DNA from: Bacteroidales bacterium
GTDB taxonomy: Bacteria > Bacteroidota > Bacteroidia > Bacteroidales > UBA10428
NCBI GenBank assembly: GCA_016934395.1
Contig: JAFGSZ010000029.1
Span: 1-38,819, forward strand
DNA length: 38,819 nucleotides
Direction: 5' to 3'
Under the pieces are notes generated by a model that made no database searches, was not told the origin of the DNA, and was given only the letters and a program-made list of their open reading frames with translations. Below, piece by piece: positions 8,195 through 15,990 of this stretch. Position 1 is the stretch's first letter. Each line of letters begins with the position of its first letter. Made by a program: the position numbers and the translations under genes.

Positions 8195-9256
8195 ATGAAA
8201 AGAACTTTTTTCGTAAGCCTTATCCTTTGTATAACCGGCATGGCAATTTATGCGCAGGCAGTATATGTCGATAGCAATACCGGAAATGATAAAAACCAAG
8301 GCACAAAGGAGGCTCCTGTTTTCTCAATTCAAAAAGCTGCTGAAATCATCAGAAGTAAGGATAATTCCATATACAGCATGAAAATAAATCCCGGAATTTA
8401 TATTCTTGATCATCACGTGCAAGTTGCATCTGAAAAAGAGATGGCCGGTAAACGTATTGTTATTGAAGCAACTATTTTACCTGACGAGCCGGGATGGACA
8501 CCTGATAAAATGCCTGTAATTGTAAATAAGGCCGTAAAAGGCGAAATATCAATAAGTTATCATTGGGTTGTGAGTTTTTTAGTTGAGGAAAGCCATGTTT
8601 CAATCCGGGGAATTAAATTTCATGGATATTTTTATCCTCATACCAGATATTTTCCAATTGCCAGAATGGATAAAGCAAAAACAGATCTGGCTGTGGAGCA
8701 ATGTATGTTTGTTGGCGAAGCAAATATTTCACAGATTCAATCAGGAATAATTGCATATGACAATGAAGTAAAAGTGGATCATTGTATCTTTTATAAATTA
8801 AGAAATGCGGGAGTATTTTTCTCCGATCCTGGGAATGGAATTAAAACTGGCACTTCAGTCACCAATTCCATTATTTATGGTGTTTCACACGTAATATGGA
8901 TAGGTTCACCTGAAAAAGAATTTCAATTTGAATACAATATCGTCTCCAATTGCAATTATGTTTTTATTAAAAGAATTACAAACACAACAAAATACCAGGT
9001 TGAGAATTGTATCGTAGTAAAAAACAAATATTTCACGGGGATACCGGACAGTGTGCGTTTGAATCCGGTAGAATTTGAAATGATCGAGAAAAATGTACAA
9101 AAACAGGGTGAAATTTCCCTTATATTAACCGGTAATGATGATAAGCCCGTCTTATTAAGTGTTGATGAACCACTCCCGAATGATTATATGCATCCTGTAC
9201 CTGGATCGCCCGGATATAATTTAGGAGCAGGATTATTTGGATTTCAAAAAAAATAG
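8195..9256 (+). CDS. Secreted right-handed parallel beta-helix protein
   Basis: A 353-residue protein with a signal peptide (LILCITGMAIYAQ, cut near residue 20). The mature N-terminus YVDSNTGNDKNQGTKEAPVF is the DUF1565-like opening common to secreted beta-helix proteins and polysaccharide-lyase-like enzymes. It is followed by repeating short strands (VSIRGIKFHG, DLAVEQCMFVG, VKVDHCIFYKL, TSVTNSIIYGV, YQVENCIVVKN), the rungs of a pectate-lyase-like helix. I cannot identify catalytic residues of a named lyase or GH28 family, so activity on pectin, alginate or chondroitin should not be assumed. It ends just before the terminator-like hairpin of repeat A2. Confidence 0.75.
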   Translation: MKRTFFVSLILCITGMAIYAQAVYVDSNTGNDKNQGTKEAPVFSIQKAAEIIRSKDNSIYSMKINPGIYILDHHVQVASEKEMAGKRIVIEATILPDEPGWTPDKMPVIVNKAVKGEISISYHWVVSFLVEESHVSIRGIKFHGYFYPHTRYFPIARMDKAKTDLAVEQCMFVGEANISQIQSGIIAYDNEVKVDHCIFYKLRNAGVFFSDPGNGIKTGTSVTNSIIYGVSHVIWIGSPEKEFQFEYNIVSNCNYVFIKRITNTTKYQVENCIVVKNKYFTGIPDSVRLNPVEFEMIEKNVQKQGEISLILTGNDDKPVLLSVDEPLPNDYMHPVPGSPGYNLGAGLFGFQKK

Positions 9257-9270
9257 ATACAAACCATTAA

Positions 9271-9312
9271 CACAAAAACCGGTTTCCCGGCTTACGGGAG
9301 ACAGGTTTGTTT
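9271..9312 (+). terminator. Terminator-like hairpin after the beta-helix gene
   Basis: AAACCGGTTTCCCG pairs in parts with CGGGAGACAGGTTT around the loop GCTTA: inner stem TCCCG/CGGGA (9284-9298), outer AACC/GGTT (9277-9280 with 9304-9307), followed by TTTGTTTTATT. The equivalent hairpin in copy A5 also follows a stop codon and is also followed by T-rich DNA. Confidence 0.5.
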
Positions 9313-9498
9313 TATTGCAAAAAATGAAACAACCAACCAGGATAAAAAACGACTTAAGTATCTCCACCTTGATGTTTTTGTTTTTTTACAAGACAAGCCA
9401 GCCAAAAAACGTCGCGAATTGTCAGCTCTCCCCTTCACTATTACCAACCAAAACAAGAAAACAAATCCGCCGTGTTTACATACTGTGCATTTATGCTA

Positions 9499-9529
9499 TT
9501 TGATCTGAATACTGGAATTCTTATATTTG
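9499..9529 (+). promoter_or_regulatory. Repeat-borne promoter of the GH51 gene
   Basis: TTTG at 9499-9502, a 19-nt spacer, TATATTTG at 9522-9529. This is a full Bacteroidota consensus and identical in layout to 1360, 33438 and 37594. The expected start is near 9536, about 100 nt before the GH51 ATG. Confidence 0.72.
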
Positions 9530-9639
9530 AATGAGATACTTAAAAGAAAACTGAACATAAAAATCTTTTAGACTGGTGGTTATTTTTTTAATGCTCATAG
9601 ATGATAAATTCTGATAGTAATAATTGTAATACTTTAAAA

Positions 9640-11178
9640 ATGAAAAAACTAATCATTACACTTTTATTGGGAAGTTGCTTACTTCTTTCAGAGGCTCAAA
9701 ACAAAGTCTATTTAAATGCTGATTCAGCGAAAACAAAAATAAGCAAACACATTTACGGACACTTTGCTGAACATGTTGGCGGCAACATCTATGGAGGAAT
9801 GTATGTTGGTGAAGAGAATACAACCATTCCACATACAAACGGTGTTCGCAATGATGTGATTAAAGCACTTCAGGATTTGCATATCCCAAATTTACGATGG
9901 CCGGGAGGATGTTTTGCCGATACCTATCATTGGAAGGATGCTATCGGGCAAAAAAGCGAAAGGAAACCAATTGAAAATATGTCCTGGGGTAATTATCGTG
10001 AAGACAATAGTTTTGGAACCAATGAATTTCTGAATTTATGTGAACTGCTCGGTGCAGAACCTTATTTGGCTGTAAATATGAATTCGGGAACAGTTCAGGA
10101 AGCGGTTGAGTGGGTTCAGTATGCGAACCACGCCAACGGAACAAGTTATCTGACCGATCTTCGGAAAAAAAATGGTCGCGATACACCATGGAAAGTTACT
10201 TTCTGGGGTATTGGCAATGAATCGTGGGATTGTGGTGGTCATATGACAGCCGATTACTATATCAATCTGTATAAACGTTATGCCACTGCCATGACCAGCT
10301 ATTTTAATTCGGAAAATCTTTTCAGAATAGCTGTGGGACCAGGTTTTCCAGACTATGACTGGACAGAGACAATAATGAGAGATGTGCCCGCACGTCGCAT
10401 CGAAGGATTATCGATTCATCACTATGCTGTAAACTGGGATCATAAAAGTTCTTCGTATGAATTTAATGATGAAGAATATTATACTACCATGAAGAGTGCA
10501 TGGTTTATGGATGAATTTATTACGAAAAACTGTGAAGTAATGGATAAATATGATCCTGAGAAAAGAGTAGCGCTAATTGTTGATGAATGGGGCGGATGGT
10601 ATGATCCGATCCCCAATGTAAAAGGAGCCTTGTATCAGCAGAATACTATTCGGGATGCTTTGATTGCCGGTCTTACACTCAACATCTTTAACAATCATGC
10701 TGACAGAGTTCGGATGGCCAACCTGGCTCAAACAGTGAATGCACTCCAATCGGTTATTTTAACGCAGGATGAAAAGATGATATTAACTCCAACCTATCAT
10801 GTAATGGAAATGTACAAGGTACATCAGGATGCCCTTCTTGTGCCGGCAAATGTTATTTCTGAAGATGTTGTCCGCAACGACAAAAAGCTCCAGGCTCTTT
10901 CAGTTTCAGCTTCAATTGACGAATCAGGTAAAATGCATATCTCATTAACAAACATTGATAATAAAAATAACCAAAAAGTTGAAATTGAGATAGAAGGTTA
11001 TACTCCAAAAAATGTAACAGGGAGAATGTTAACCTCAACAAAAATTCAGGATCACAATACATTTGATAGTCCTGAAAAGGTTGTTCCATCTGATTTTAAC
11101 GAGACAAAACTGTCGAAAAATAATTTGATAATTAATATGCCTCCAAATTCGGTTGTTGTTTTAGAACTTGATAAATAA
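9640..11178 (+). CDS. GH51 alpha-L-arabinofuranosidase
   Basis: Start set at the ATG at 9640 rather than 9601, because the signal peptide (KKLIITLLLGSCLLLSEAQ) then begins directly after Met; 512 residues. The N-terminal GH51 signature HIYGHFAEHVGGNIYGGM (37-54) and LRWPGGCFADTYHW (85-98) begin the (beta/alpha)8 barrel. The acid/base is Glu194 in WGIGNESWDCGGH and the nucleophile is Glu316 in LIVDEWGGWYD; a C-terminal beta-sandwich ends at VVVLELDK. It removes alpha-L-arabinofuranosyl side groups from arabinoxylan or arabinan oligosaccharides, probably in the periplasm. It is transcribed from the repeat-borne promoter at 9499. Together with the GH8 enzyme it suggests arabinoxylan-oligosaccharide breakdown, although no SusC/D pair is next to it. 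Confidence 0.95.
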   Translation: MKKLIITLLLGSCLLLSEAQNKVYLNADSAKTKISKHIYGHFAEHVGGNIYGGMYVGEENTTIPHTNGVRNDVIKALQDLHIPNLRWPGGCFADTYHWKDAIGQKSERKPIENMSWGNYREDNSFGTNEFLNLCELLGAEPYLAVNMNSGTVQEAVEWVQYANHANGTSYLTDLRKKNGRDTPWKVTFWGIGNESWDCGGHMTADYYINLYKRYATAMTSYFNSENLFRIAVGPGFPDYDWTETIMRDVPARRIEGLSIHHYAVNWDHKSSSYEFNDEEYYTTMKSAWFMDEFITKNCEVMDKYDPEKRVALIVDEWGGWYDPIPNVKGALYQQNTIRDALIAGLTLNIFNNHADRVRMANLAQTVNALQSVILTQDEKMILTPTYHVMEMYKVHQDALLVPANVISEDVVRNDKKLQALSVSASIDESGKMHISLTNIDNKNNQKVEIEIEGYTPKNVTGRMLTSTKIQDHNTFDSPEKVVPSDFNETKLSKNNLIINMPPNSVVVLELDK

Positions 11179-11249
11179 TAAAGATGCCTTTGCGGAAACA
11201 CCAAAAAATATAATACGTGCCTGGATTTTAAATGATTTAAAAACAACGA

Positions 11250-11378
11250 CCCGCTAACGCCGCTAGCTACTGTACAAGCCCTTTTTTAAGCAGAAATTAA
11301 AAAAAGATTTTACATGATTAGAGATACAAGAATTAAATTTTATTGCCTGATGGAATAACCAGAATTTCAGGATTAAAT
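11250..11378 (+). repeat. Family B intergenic repeat, copy B1
   Basis: The 588-nt spacer after GH51 contains this repeat about 70 nt after the stop. It starts CCGCTAACGCCGCTAGC and contains CAGAAATTAAAA (11291) and GAGATACAAGAATTAAATTT (11321-11340), then ATTGCCTGATGGAATA. Copies B2 (12213) and B3 (33043) share these blocks in the same order. The rest of the spacer (11379-11766) has no gene; near 11591 TATGCATTTATACTATT resembles an inner piece of family A, probably a decayed fragment. Confidence 0.6.
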
Positions 11379-11766
11379 TTCAATGGATACGGAAACGTAA
11401 AAAAAGCATTTGTTATATTTTGTAAAATACCATTATATTGATTTATACGGTTTGATAATTGAACTGCCTTATGAAATTATAAACAATGATGACTGAAAAA
11501 GCCTGAAAAATACAAATTCTTAAAATACATTATATTATCGAGAATACCAGTATTTATATCAAAAAACGGATATAGCACAGAATGGCATTAGTATGCATTT
11601 ATACTATTCCTGTGATCGATTTTTTCTTCTATTTTGGGATAGATTTTGAAGATATTTTAAGCCTAATAATCTGGATAAAGTCAGAATTTTGAAAAAATAA
11701 AACCTGATCCATGATTATTTTATTATATTGCTCATTGATTTGTGATGTAAGTTTTTATGAATAATA

Positions 11767-12198
11767 ATGAATAAAAACTTCTATAAATATTACATCCTTA
11801 AGGATAAGAATCTTTATATAGAGATTTTGAAGGGAAATTTTGACTTAGCTGACTTTATAAATCTTAAAAAAACAGAATCCGAAGATCCTGACTTTGACCC
11901 AAATTTTAATTCTATTTTGGATATCAGAAATATTGAGAATACATTTTCGAAAGATATAAAAAATGATTTGGAAAAATTTTCGAAAATTATTAAAACATTA
12001 CAAAGTGTTACAAAAAGAAGAAAAGCAGCCATAATTACATGTAAACCATCACAAGTTGCAGGAAGTACCTGGTATCAGTTAATTGATGACAGGGGTATTG
12101 ATTATAAAGTATTTTCAACCCTTGAAGCTGCAACAGAATGGCTGGGAATTAATGAAATTGATTTAAAAAATATTGATTTTAGTCTAACAGACAGTTAA
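11767..12198 (+). CDS. Small cytosolic protein, STAS/SpoIIAA-like (function unknown)
   Basis: A 143-residue protein with no signal peptide or membrane segment. It has a mixed alpha/beta pattern (YYILKDKNLYIEILKG, DFDPNFNSILDIRNI, RRKAAIITCKPSQVAGS, STLEAATEWLGI). This recalls small Bacteroidota proteins of the STAS/SpoIIAA-like fold in which a DPxFxPxF segment leads into a strand. That assignment is from memory and weak; no phospho-acceptor serine is obvious. Direct copies of repeat B lie on both sides (11250 and 12213), and the gene is solitary, which gives it a cassette-like setting. Confidence 0.65.
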   Translation: MNKNFYKYYILKDKNLYIEILKGNFDLADFINLKKTESEDPDFDPNFNSILDIRNIENTFSKDIKNDLEKFSKIIKTLQSVTKRRKAAIITCKPSQVAGSTWYQLIDDRGIDYKVFSTLEAATEWLGINEIDLKNIDFSLTDS

Positions 12199-12212
12199 AA
12201 TCGCAGCCTGAA

Positions 12213-12325
12213 AAACGAAGCTTTTGCACAACCTCTGCTTCATACAGAAATTAAAACAGGTTTTACCTTTTTAGAGATACAAGATTTAAATTTTATTGTC
12301 AGATGGAAGTACATGAATTTCCTGT
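12213..12325 (+). repeat. Family B intergenic repeat, copy B2
   Basis: Begins about 15 nt after the preceding stop. It shares with B1 CAGAAATTAAAA (12245), GAGATACAAGATTTAAATTT (12274-12293) and ATTGTCAGATGGAAGTA, and shares TTGCACAACCTCT (12224) with B3. Confidence 0.62.
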
Positions 12326-12329
12326 TTGC

Positions 12330-12442
12330 GAGGTTAAAATCCTCACGTAAAAATACTTTTTTATATAAGAGGGGCTAAAGCCTAAAAGCAGTTTAACCTC
12401 ATGATGAGATTGCCGAATGAAAAATACAATGGCTTAAAGCAT
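12330..12442 (+). repeat. Cluster of small TTAAA/TAAA-centred inverted repeats
   Basis: Three short dyads lie in the gene-free stretch after B2: GAGGTTAAAATCCTC (12330-12344), GGCTAAAGCC (12373-12382) and GGCTTAAAGC (12431-12440), with ATGATGAGATTGCC between the last two. The layout looks like a decayed intergenic palindromic element. Confidence 0.35.
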
Positions 12443-12654
12443 CTTAAAATGAAGAAGAAAAGCCATTTATTCATTCGATTTGGCATTACACACCCATATC
12501 AATCTTCGAAAGCTTAAAAAAGAATATTTTGTAGTAAATAAGAAACCTGAAATATTCCCATAAAGTAAGTGAAAACTCTTTATCCCTTATTAACGAAATA
12601 CCGGTGATTTGTACTTATGTTTTCTATTGTATCAGTAATATAAAATTATTTGAT

Positions 12655-12723
12655 ATGAAATTATTAATATTACTTTTATTAACTATTCAGGGCAACACAA
12701 TAAAATATTGTCCGGATTTATAG
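12655..12723 (+). other. Possible 22-codon peptide or gene remnant with signal-like sequence
   Basis: ATG at 12655, then MKLLILLLLLTIQGNTIKYC and stop at 12721. The start is a clean hydrophobic signal-like segment, but the frame closes after 22 codons. It could be the start of a lost secreted protein gene or a chance run. It ends 26 nt before the AraC-type gene. Confidence 0.2.
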
Positions 12724-12749
12724 ACCGTGCCCAATTCTGATGTTGAATT

Positions 12750-13907
12750 ATGGAAGTAATATTTTTGTTTGGAACAGTACAGGCTTTTTTTCTTTCTTTT
12801 TTAGTTTTTACTAAAAAAAATAAATCAACGGCTGATTATGTGCTGGGCGCCTGGATGGCCTTTATAGGATTGCATTTGCTTGATTTTTATTTTCATTCAA
12901 CAGGGTTGGCTTTTCAGTATCCGCATTTGCTGGGTTTAGGAGTGAGCTTTCCGATGCTGGAGGGACCTTTTATGTTTGTTTATATACTCGTAATGATTAA
13001 TAAAACAGGACGTTTAAAACCAGCATATTTGCTTCACGCACTTCCTTTTCTGTTTTTTACCGTTTATCTTGCCTGGGATTTCTATTTTCTAAATGCCTCA
13101 GAAAAGCTGGCGTATTACCGGGCACAACAAAATATTAATTTTGGTCCGATATTAAGGGCCCTTTCTTTTGGAAACGTGTTTCTTGGTCCTGCTTATGTTG
13201 TATGGTCATTGTTTAAACTCAGAAAGCATTCAAAAAACATTTCGGAACAATTCTCTTATACGGAACAAATCAATCTTAACTGGCTGAAATATGTGGTTGC
13301 CGGTTTGGGATTTGTCTGGATAACAGTTCTTATTACAAAAATCGGTATTTTTTCTCCTTTTTTAACTTTTGATTGGGAAAACCGCCTGATTTATCTCTCA
13401 GTAACAATTGCTGTATTCTTCCTGGGCTTTTTTGGTCTGAAACAGCAAACTATTTATATTAATGAGCCGGGCCGGGTGGGAAACCGGGTAGCCCTTACAA
13501 AACAAAACGGGGAAATACCGGCAGAGCGCTACAAAAAATCCGGTTTGAGTGAACAAAATGCAAAGGAATATCTTTACCGCTTGCTACAGTTTCTGGATGA
13601 AGAAAAACCTTACCTTAACGGTAAATTAAGCCTTAAAGATGTTGCCGCTCAACTTAGCATTTCCATAAATCATCTTTCCCAGGTCATTAACGGACAATTG
13701 GGCGTAAGTTTTTTTAATCTTATAAACAAGTACCGTGTTGATGAAGTGAAATCAAGGATTACAAATCCTGAATACAGGCAATTAACGTTACTGGCAATAG
13801 CATACGACTGTGGATTTAATTCAAAATCGAGTTTTAACAACATTTTTAAAAAAGCTACCGGTCTTACCCCTTCCCAATTCATTAAAGAAAAATGTCCAAT
13901 ACAATAG
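12750..13907 (+). CDS. Membrane-bound AraC family transcriptional regulator
   Basis: A 385-residue protein. The first 230 residues contain about seven hydrophobic segments (for example VIFLFGTVQAFFLSFLVF, LLHALPFLFFTVYLAWDF, LIYLSVTIAVFFLGFFGL), the seven-helix sensor module often joined to AraC domains in Bacteroidota. After a linker, residues 275-383 form the AraC/XylS DNA-binding domain: LSLKDVAAQLSISINHLSQVIN is the first helix-turn-helix and LLAIAYDCGFNSKSSFNNIFKKATG the second, ending TPSQFIKE. It probably senses a lipophilic or membrane signal and controls nearby genes; the target is not evident, but the downstream operon at 14163 is the nearest candidate. Confidence 0.9.
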   Translation: MEVIFLFGTVQAFFLSFLVFTKKNKSTADYVLGAWMAFIGLHLLDFYFHSTGLAFQYPHLLGLGVSFPMLEGPFMFVYILVMINKTGRLKPAYLLHALPFLFFTVYLAWDFYFLNASEKLAYYRAQQNINFGPILRALSFGNVFLGPAYVVWSLFKLRKHSKNISEQFSYTEQINLNWLKYVVAGLGFVWITVLITKIGIFSPFLTFDWENRLIYLSVTIAVFFLGFFGLKQQTIYINEPGRVGNRVALTKQNGEIPAERYKKSGLSEQNAKEYLYRLLQFLDEEKPYLNGKLSLKDVAAQLSISINHLSQVINGQLGVSFFNLINKYRVDEVKSRITNPEYRQLTLLAIAYDCGFNSKSSFNNIFKKATGLTPSQFIKEKCPIQ

Positions 13908-14044
13908 TATTGCAGCATTTTGAATATGCGCAATTATAGAAATTAGTCCATTCCTATAAGTCTGGTCGATTGGTATTTCTCTTTTATACAATTTTATCTC
14001 ATCAATTATTTTTAGTGCGTAATTATTAAAAAATGAAACTACGC

Positions 14045-14097
14045 AACAGATCAACTATTATATGGACGTTGAAAAATTTTCTGATGATCTGTTTTTT
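14045..14097 (+). terminator. Possible terminator after the AraC-type gene
   Basis: AACAGATCA (14045-14053) pairs perfectly with TGATCTGTT (14085-14093) across a 31-nt loop, and a run of six T follows (14092-14097). The long loop lowers confidence. Confidence 0.35.
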
Positions 14098-14110
14098 CAG
14101 GTTAACCTGA
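14097..14110. promoter_or_regulatory. Perfect 14-bp palindrome upstream of the 14163 operon
   Basis: TCAGGTTAACCTGA reads the same on both strands. It lies 53 nt before the start of the SafE-like gene, where an operator for a dimeric repressor or activator would be placed. No consensus -7 box is clear beside it. Confidence 0.35.
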
Positions 14111-14162
14111 TGAAGTGGTAATAAACTTTCATAAGAACAACAACTAACATAATTTTTAGAAC

Positions 14163-14792
14163 ATGATCTTAACAGAAGGTTTTTTATTGGGAATAAGCAC
14201 CGGCGCAGTGTGTTTGGTATATTGCGGCCCGGTATTAATTCCTTATTTGCTGGGTGAAGGTAAAAATGTTCGTCAAAACGCTTATGTCCTGATTCTTTTT
14301 TTATCCGGCAGAATACTGGCCTATAGTATCGTTGGTTTTTTAGCAGGCTTGCTCGGGACGGTACTTTTACAGTCAATACTCTATAAATCGTATGTATTTG
14401 GGGTGATTTATATATTGCTTGCAGTTCTCCTTATACTGTATGGTTTTTACCGGTTCAAAGAAATATGCCTGGGACATTTACAACAAAAAATAAATTCAAA
14501 TTTACGGAAACAATTCCCCCGGATAGTACCCTTTATAAGCGGGGTAATTACAGGATTCAATATTTGTCCTCCTTTTCTGATAGCAATTACAAAAGCTTCT
14601 GATACAGGCAGTATTACTTCAGGTATTTTATTCTTTCTGATGTTTTTTATGGGTACATCATTATATTTTGTGCCCCTGCCATTTACAGGATTTTTAAAAA
14701 GGCAGCAGGTTTTCAGGATAATCGGCAAATTTGCCTCCATCGTAACAGGTTTTATCTTTTTATACCAGGGAACATTGAAAATTTTAAACTAA
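14163..14792 (+). CDS. SafE/DsbD-like integral membrane protein (two buried cysteine motifs)
   Basis: A 209-residue polytopic protein with about six transmembrane segments and no cleaved signal. It resembles the TauE/SafE-DsbD_2 group, related to CcdA. Two matching motifs mark an inverted-repeat membrane core: CLVYCGPVLIPYLL in the first segment (Cys17, Cys21) and GFNICPPFLIA in a later one (Cys135). In CcdA/DsbD such prolines and cysteines carry electrons across the membrane as a thiol pair. Here it is followed 16 nt later by a membrane polyferredoxin, which suggests a redox or metal (copper) handling role similar to genes near cbb3-oxidase assembly loci. The substrate is unknown; sulfite export should not be assumed. 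Confidence 0.8.
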   Translation: MILTEGFLLGISTGAVCLVYCGPVLIPYLLGEGKNVRQNAYVLILFLSGRILAYSIVGFLAGLLGTVLLQSILYKSYVFGVIYILLAVLLILYGFYRFKEICLGHLQQKINSNLRKQFPRIVPFISGVITGFNICPPFLIAITKASDTGSITSGILFFLMFFMGTSLYFVPLPFTGFLKRQQVFRIIGKFASIVTGFIFLYQGTLKILN

Positions 14793-14808
14793 ATATAAAA
14801 TAAAAATA

Positions 14809-15951
14809 ATGTCAGATTATTTCACTACCCATAAAATTGGGAGGTCCTTATTGCTGGCTCTTCCAATGATAATATTAAATTTTATGTTAATCACCCGTGG
14901 GAATCTTAATTTCAGCGGTAGTACAGATGTAATCGCATTTTCCATTACATTTCTGTTTTTCAGCTATTTATTTTTTATGATGTTATATTCCGGAAAAACC
15001 GATAAGTATCGTGCAACCGGTTTTATTGTTTTTGCAATGTTTTTTGCCTTCACTTTTATAGTTAATCTGATTAAAATACGGGGAACAAATACATTCGATA
15101 ATGAAACTATACTGGCATGCGAAATACCCATGTGCCATATACCTGCCTTTATGTTTATTATACCGGCAGTCTTCACCAAAACTATAATATTTCCGGGTAA
15201 CATCGGCTCAATTACCTTTATGCTTATTGCAACTGTCGGGATGAGTATTGTTTTGGGACGGGGAATTTGCAGTTGGGGTTGCCTTTTTGGTGGTTGGGAT
15301 GAGTGCGCCTCGCGTATAACACGAAAGCCGGTTATAAAAAAAGTAAACGCTGTATTCAGATGGACCTCCTTTGCAGTGCTATTAATTGTAGTACTCTGGT
15401 CGGCTGCCACCTTATCACCAACCTATTGCTGGTGGCTCTGCCCGTTTAAGGCAGTTACCGAATATGAAGAAGTAAGCTCGTTTAGCATACTGCTTAAAAC
15501 CATTGTATTCAGCTTGCTTTTTGCAGGGCTGGTAATTGTTCTGCCCATACTTACTAAAAAAAGGATACAATGCGCAACTTTTTGCCCGATGGGGGCATTT
15601 TTATCCCTCACCAATAAAATTAATATTTTTGAAATTCGCATCGATAAAGAAAAATGCAACAATTGTGGAACGTGTTCCAAAATATGCCCAACGCTTTCGT
15701 TAAGCAAAACAAACATAGAGGAAACACGTCCTTCAATAACCTGCACCAAATGCGGGAAATGCATCGATGTATGCAGTAGACACGCTATTCAATACCATAT
15801 AAAAGGAACATCGGTAATAAGAAATATAAGCTTATCACGATATTTGTTTTTATATCCGGCATTTATATTACTCGTAATTTTTGCCGGTGCTGTGATACAA
15901 CATGGTATTGTTTTAATTATTAACCTTATAACCACAGGCAGTATGCTGTAA
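14809..15951 (+). CDS. Membrane polyferredoxin, 4Fe-4S (NapH/CcoG-like)
   Basis: A 380-residue protein with about five to six transmembrane segments. Cysteine motifs run CEIPMCH (104-110), RGICSWGCLFGGWDEC (151-166), CWWLCP (207-212) and CATFCPMG (255-262), like the NapH/NosR/CcoG membrane family. Two ferredoxin motifs follow: CNNCGTCSKICP (Cys283, 286, 289, 293) and CTKCGKCIDVCS (Cys312, 315, 318, 322). A last membrane helix ends the protein. It should move electrons between the cytoplasm and a membrane or periplasmic partner. CcoG is known to reduce copper(II) for oxidase assembly, but this protein lacks CcoG's long C-terminal domain, so only the class is sure. Its neighbours, a SafE-like protein and a single-pass protein, resemble a ccoG-ccoH-type set without the oxidase. 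Confidence 0.9.
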   Translation: MSDYFTTHKIGRSLLLALPMIILNFMLITRGNLNFSGSTDVIAFSITFLFFSYLFFMMLYSGKTDKYRATGFIVFAMFFAFTFIVNLIKIRGTNTFDNETILACEIPMCHIPAFMFIIPAVFTKTIIFPGNIGSITFMLIATVGMSIVLGRGICSWGCLFGGWDECASRITRKPVIKKVNAVFRWTSFAVLLIVVLWSAATLSPTYCWWLCPFKAVTEYEEVSSFSILLKTIVFSLLFAGLVIVLPILTKKRIQCATFCPMGAFLSLTNKINIFEIRIDKEKCNNCGTCSKICPTLSLSKTNIEETRPSITCTKCGKCIDVCSRHAIQYHIKGTSVIRNISLSRYLFLYPAFILLVIFAGAVIQHGIVLIINLITTGSML

Positions 15952-15990
15952 TTTTTAATTCTTAAACAACAGTTTATAAAATAGTAAAAG

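Larger units (their letters stand above)
9271..9576 (+). repeat. Family A dispersed intergenic repeat, copy A2 (terminator and promoter modules)
   Basis: This fills most of the spacer between the beta-helix and GH51 genes. It has the 5' hairpin module (9271-9312), a variable middle with CTCCACCTTGATGTTTTTG (9362), the GTGTTTACATACTGTGCAT segment (9472-9490) and the 3' promoter module (9499-9576). The same order appears in copy A5 at 38541 (CTCCACCTAGACCTTTTTG near 38671). An open frame inside it (9237-9503) has no family signature and is probably not coding. Confidence 0.72.

Noticed and set aside
9237-9503. 88-codon open frame over repeat A2
   Set aside because: It starts inside the end of the beta-helix gene, runs through the hairpin and repeat, and has no signal, domain or conserved pattern.
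14163-14792. Sulfite exporter
   Set aside because: The TauE/SafE name covers distant proteins; the cysteine motifs and the polyferredoxin neighbour favour a redox or metal role.
14964-15410. 148-codon minus-strand frame inside the polyferredoxin gene
   Set aside because: Antisense shadow; the sense frame has all the cluster-binding cysteines.
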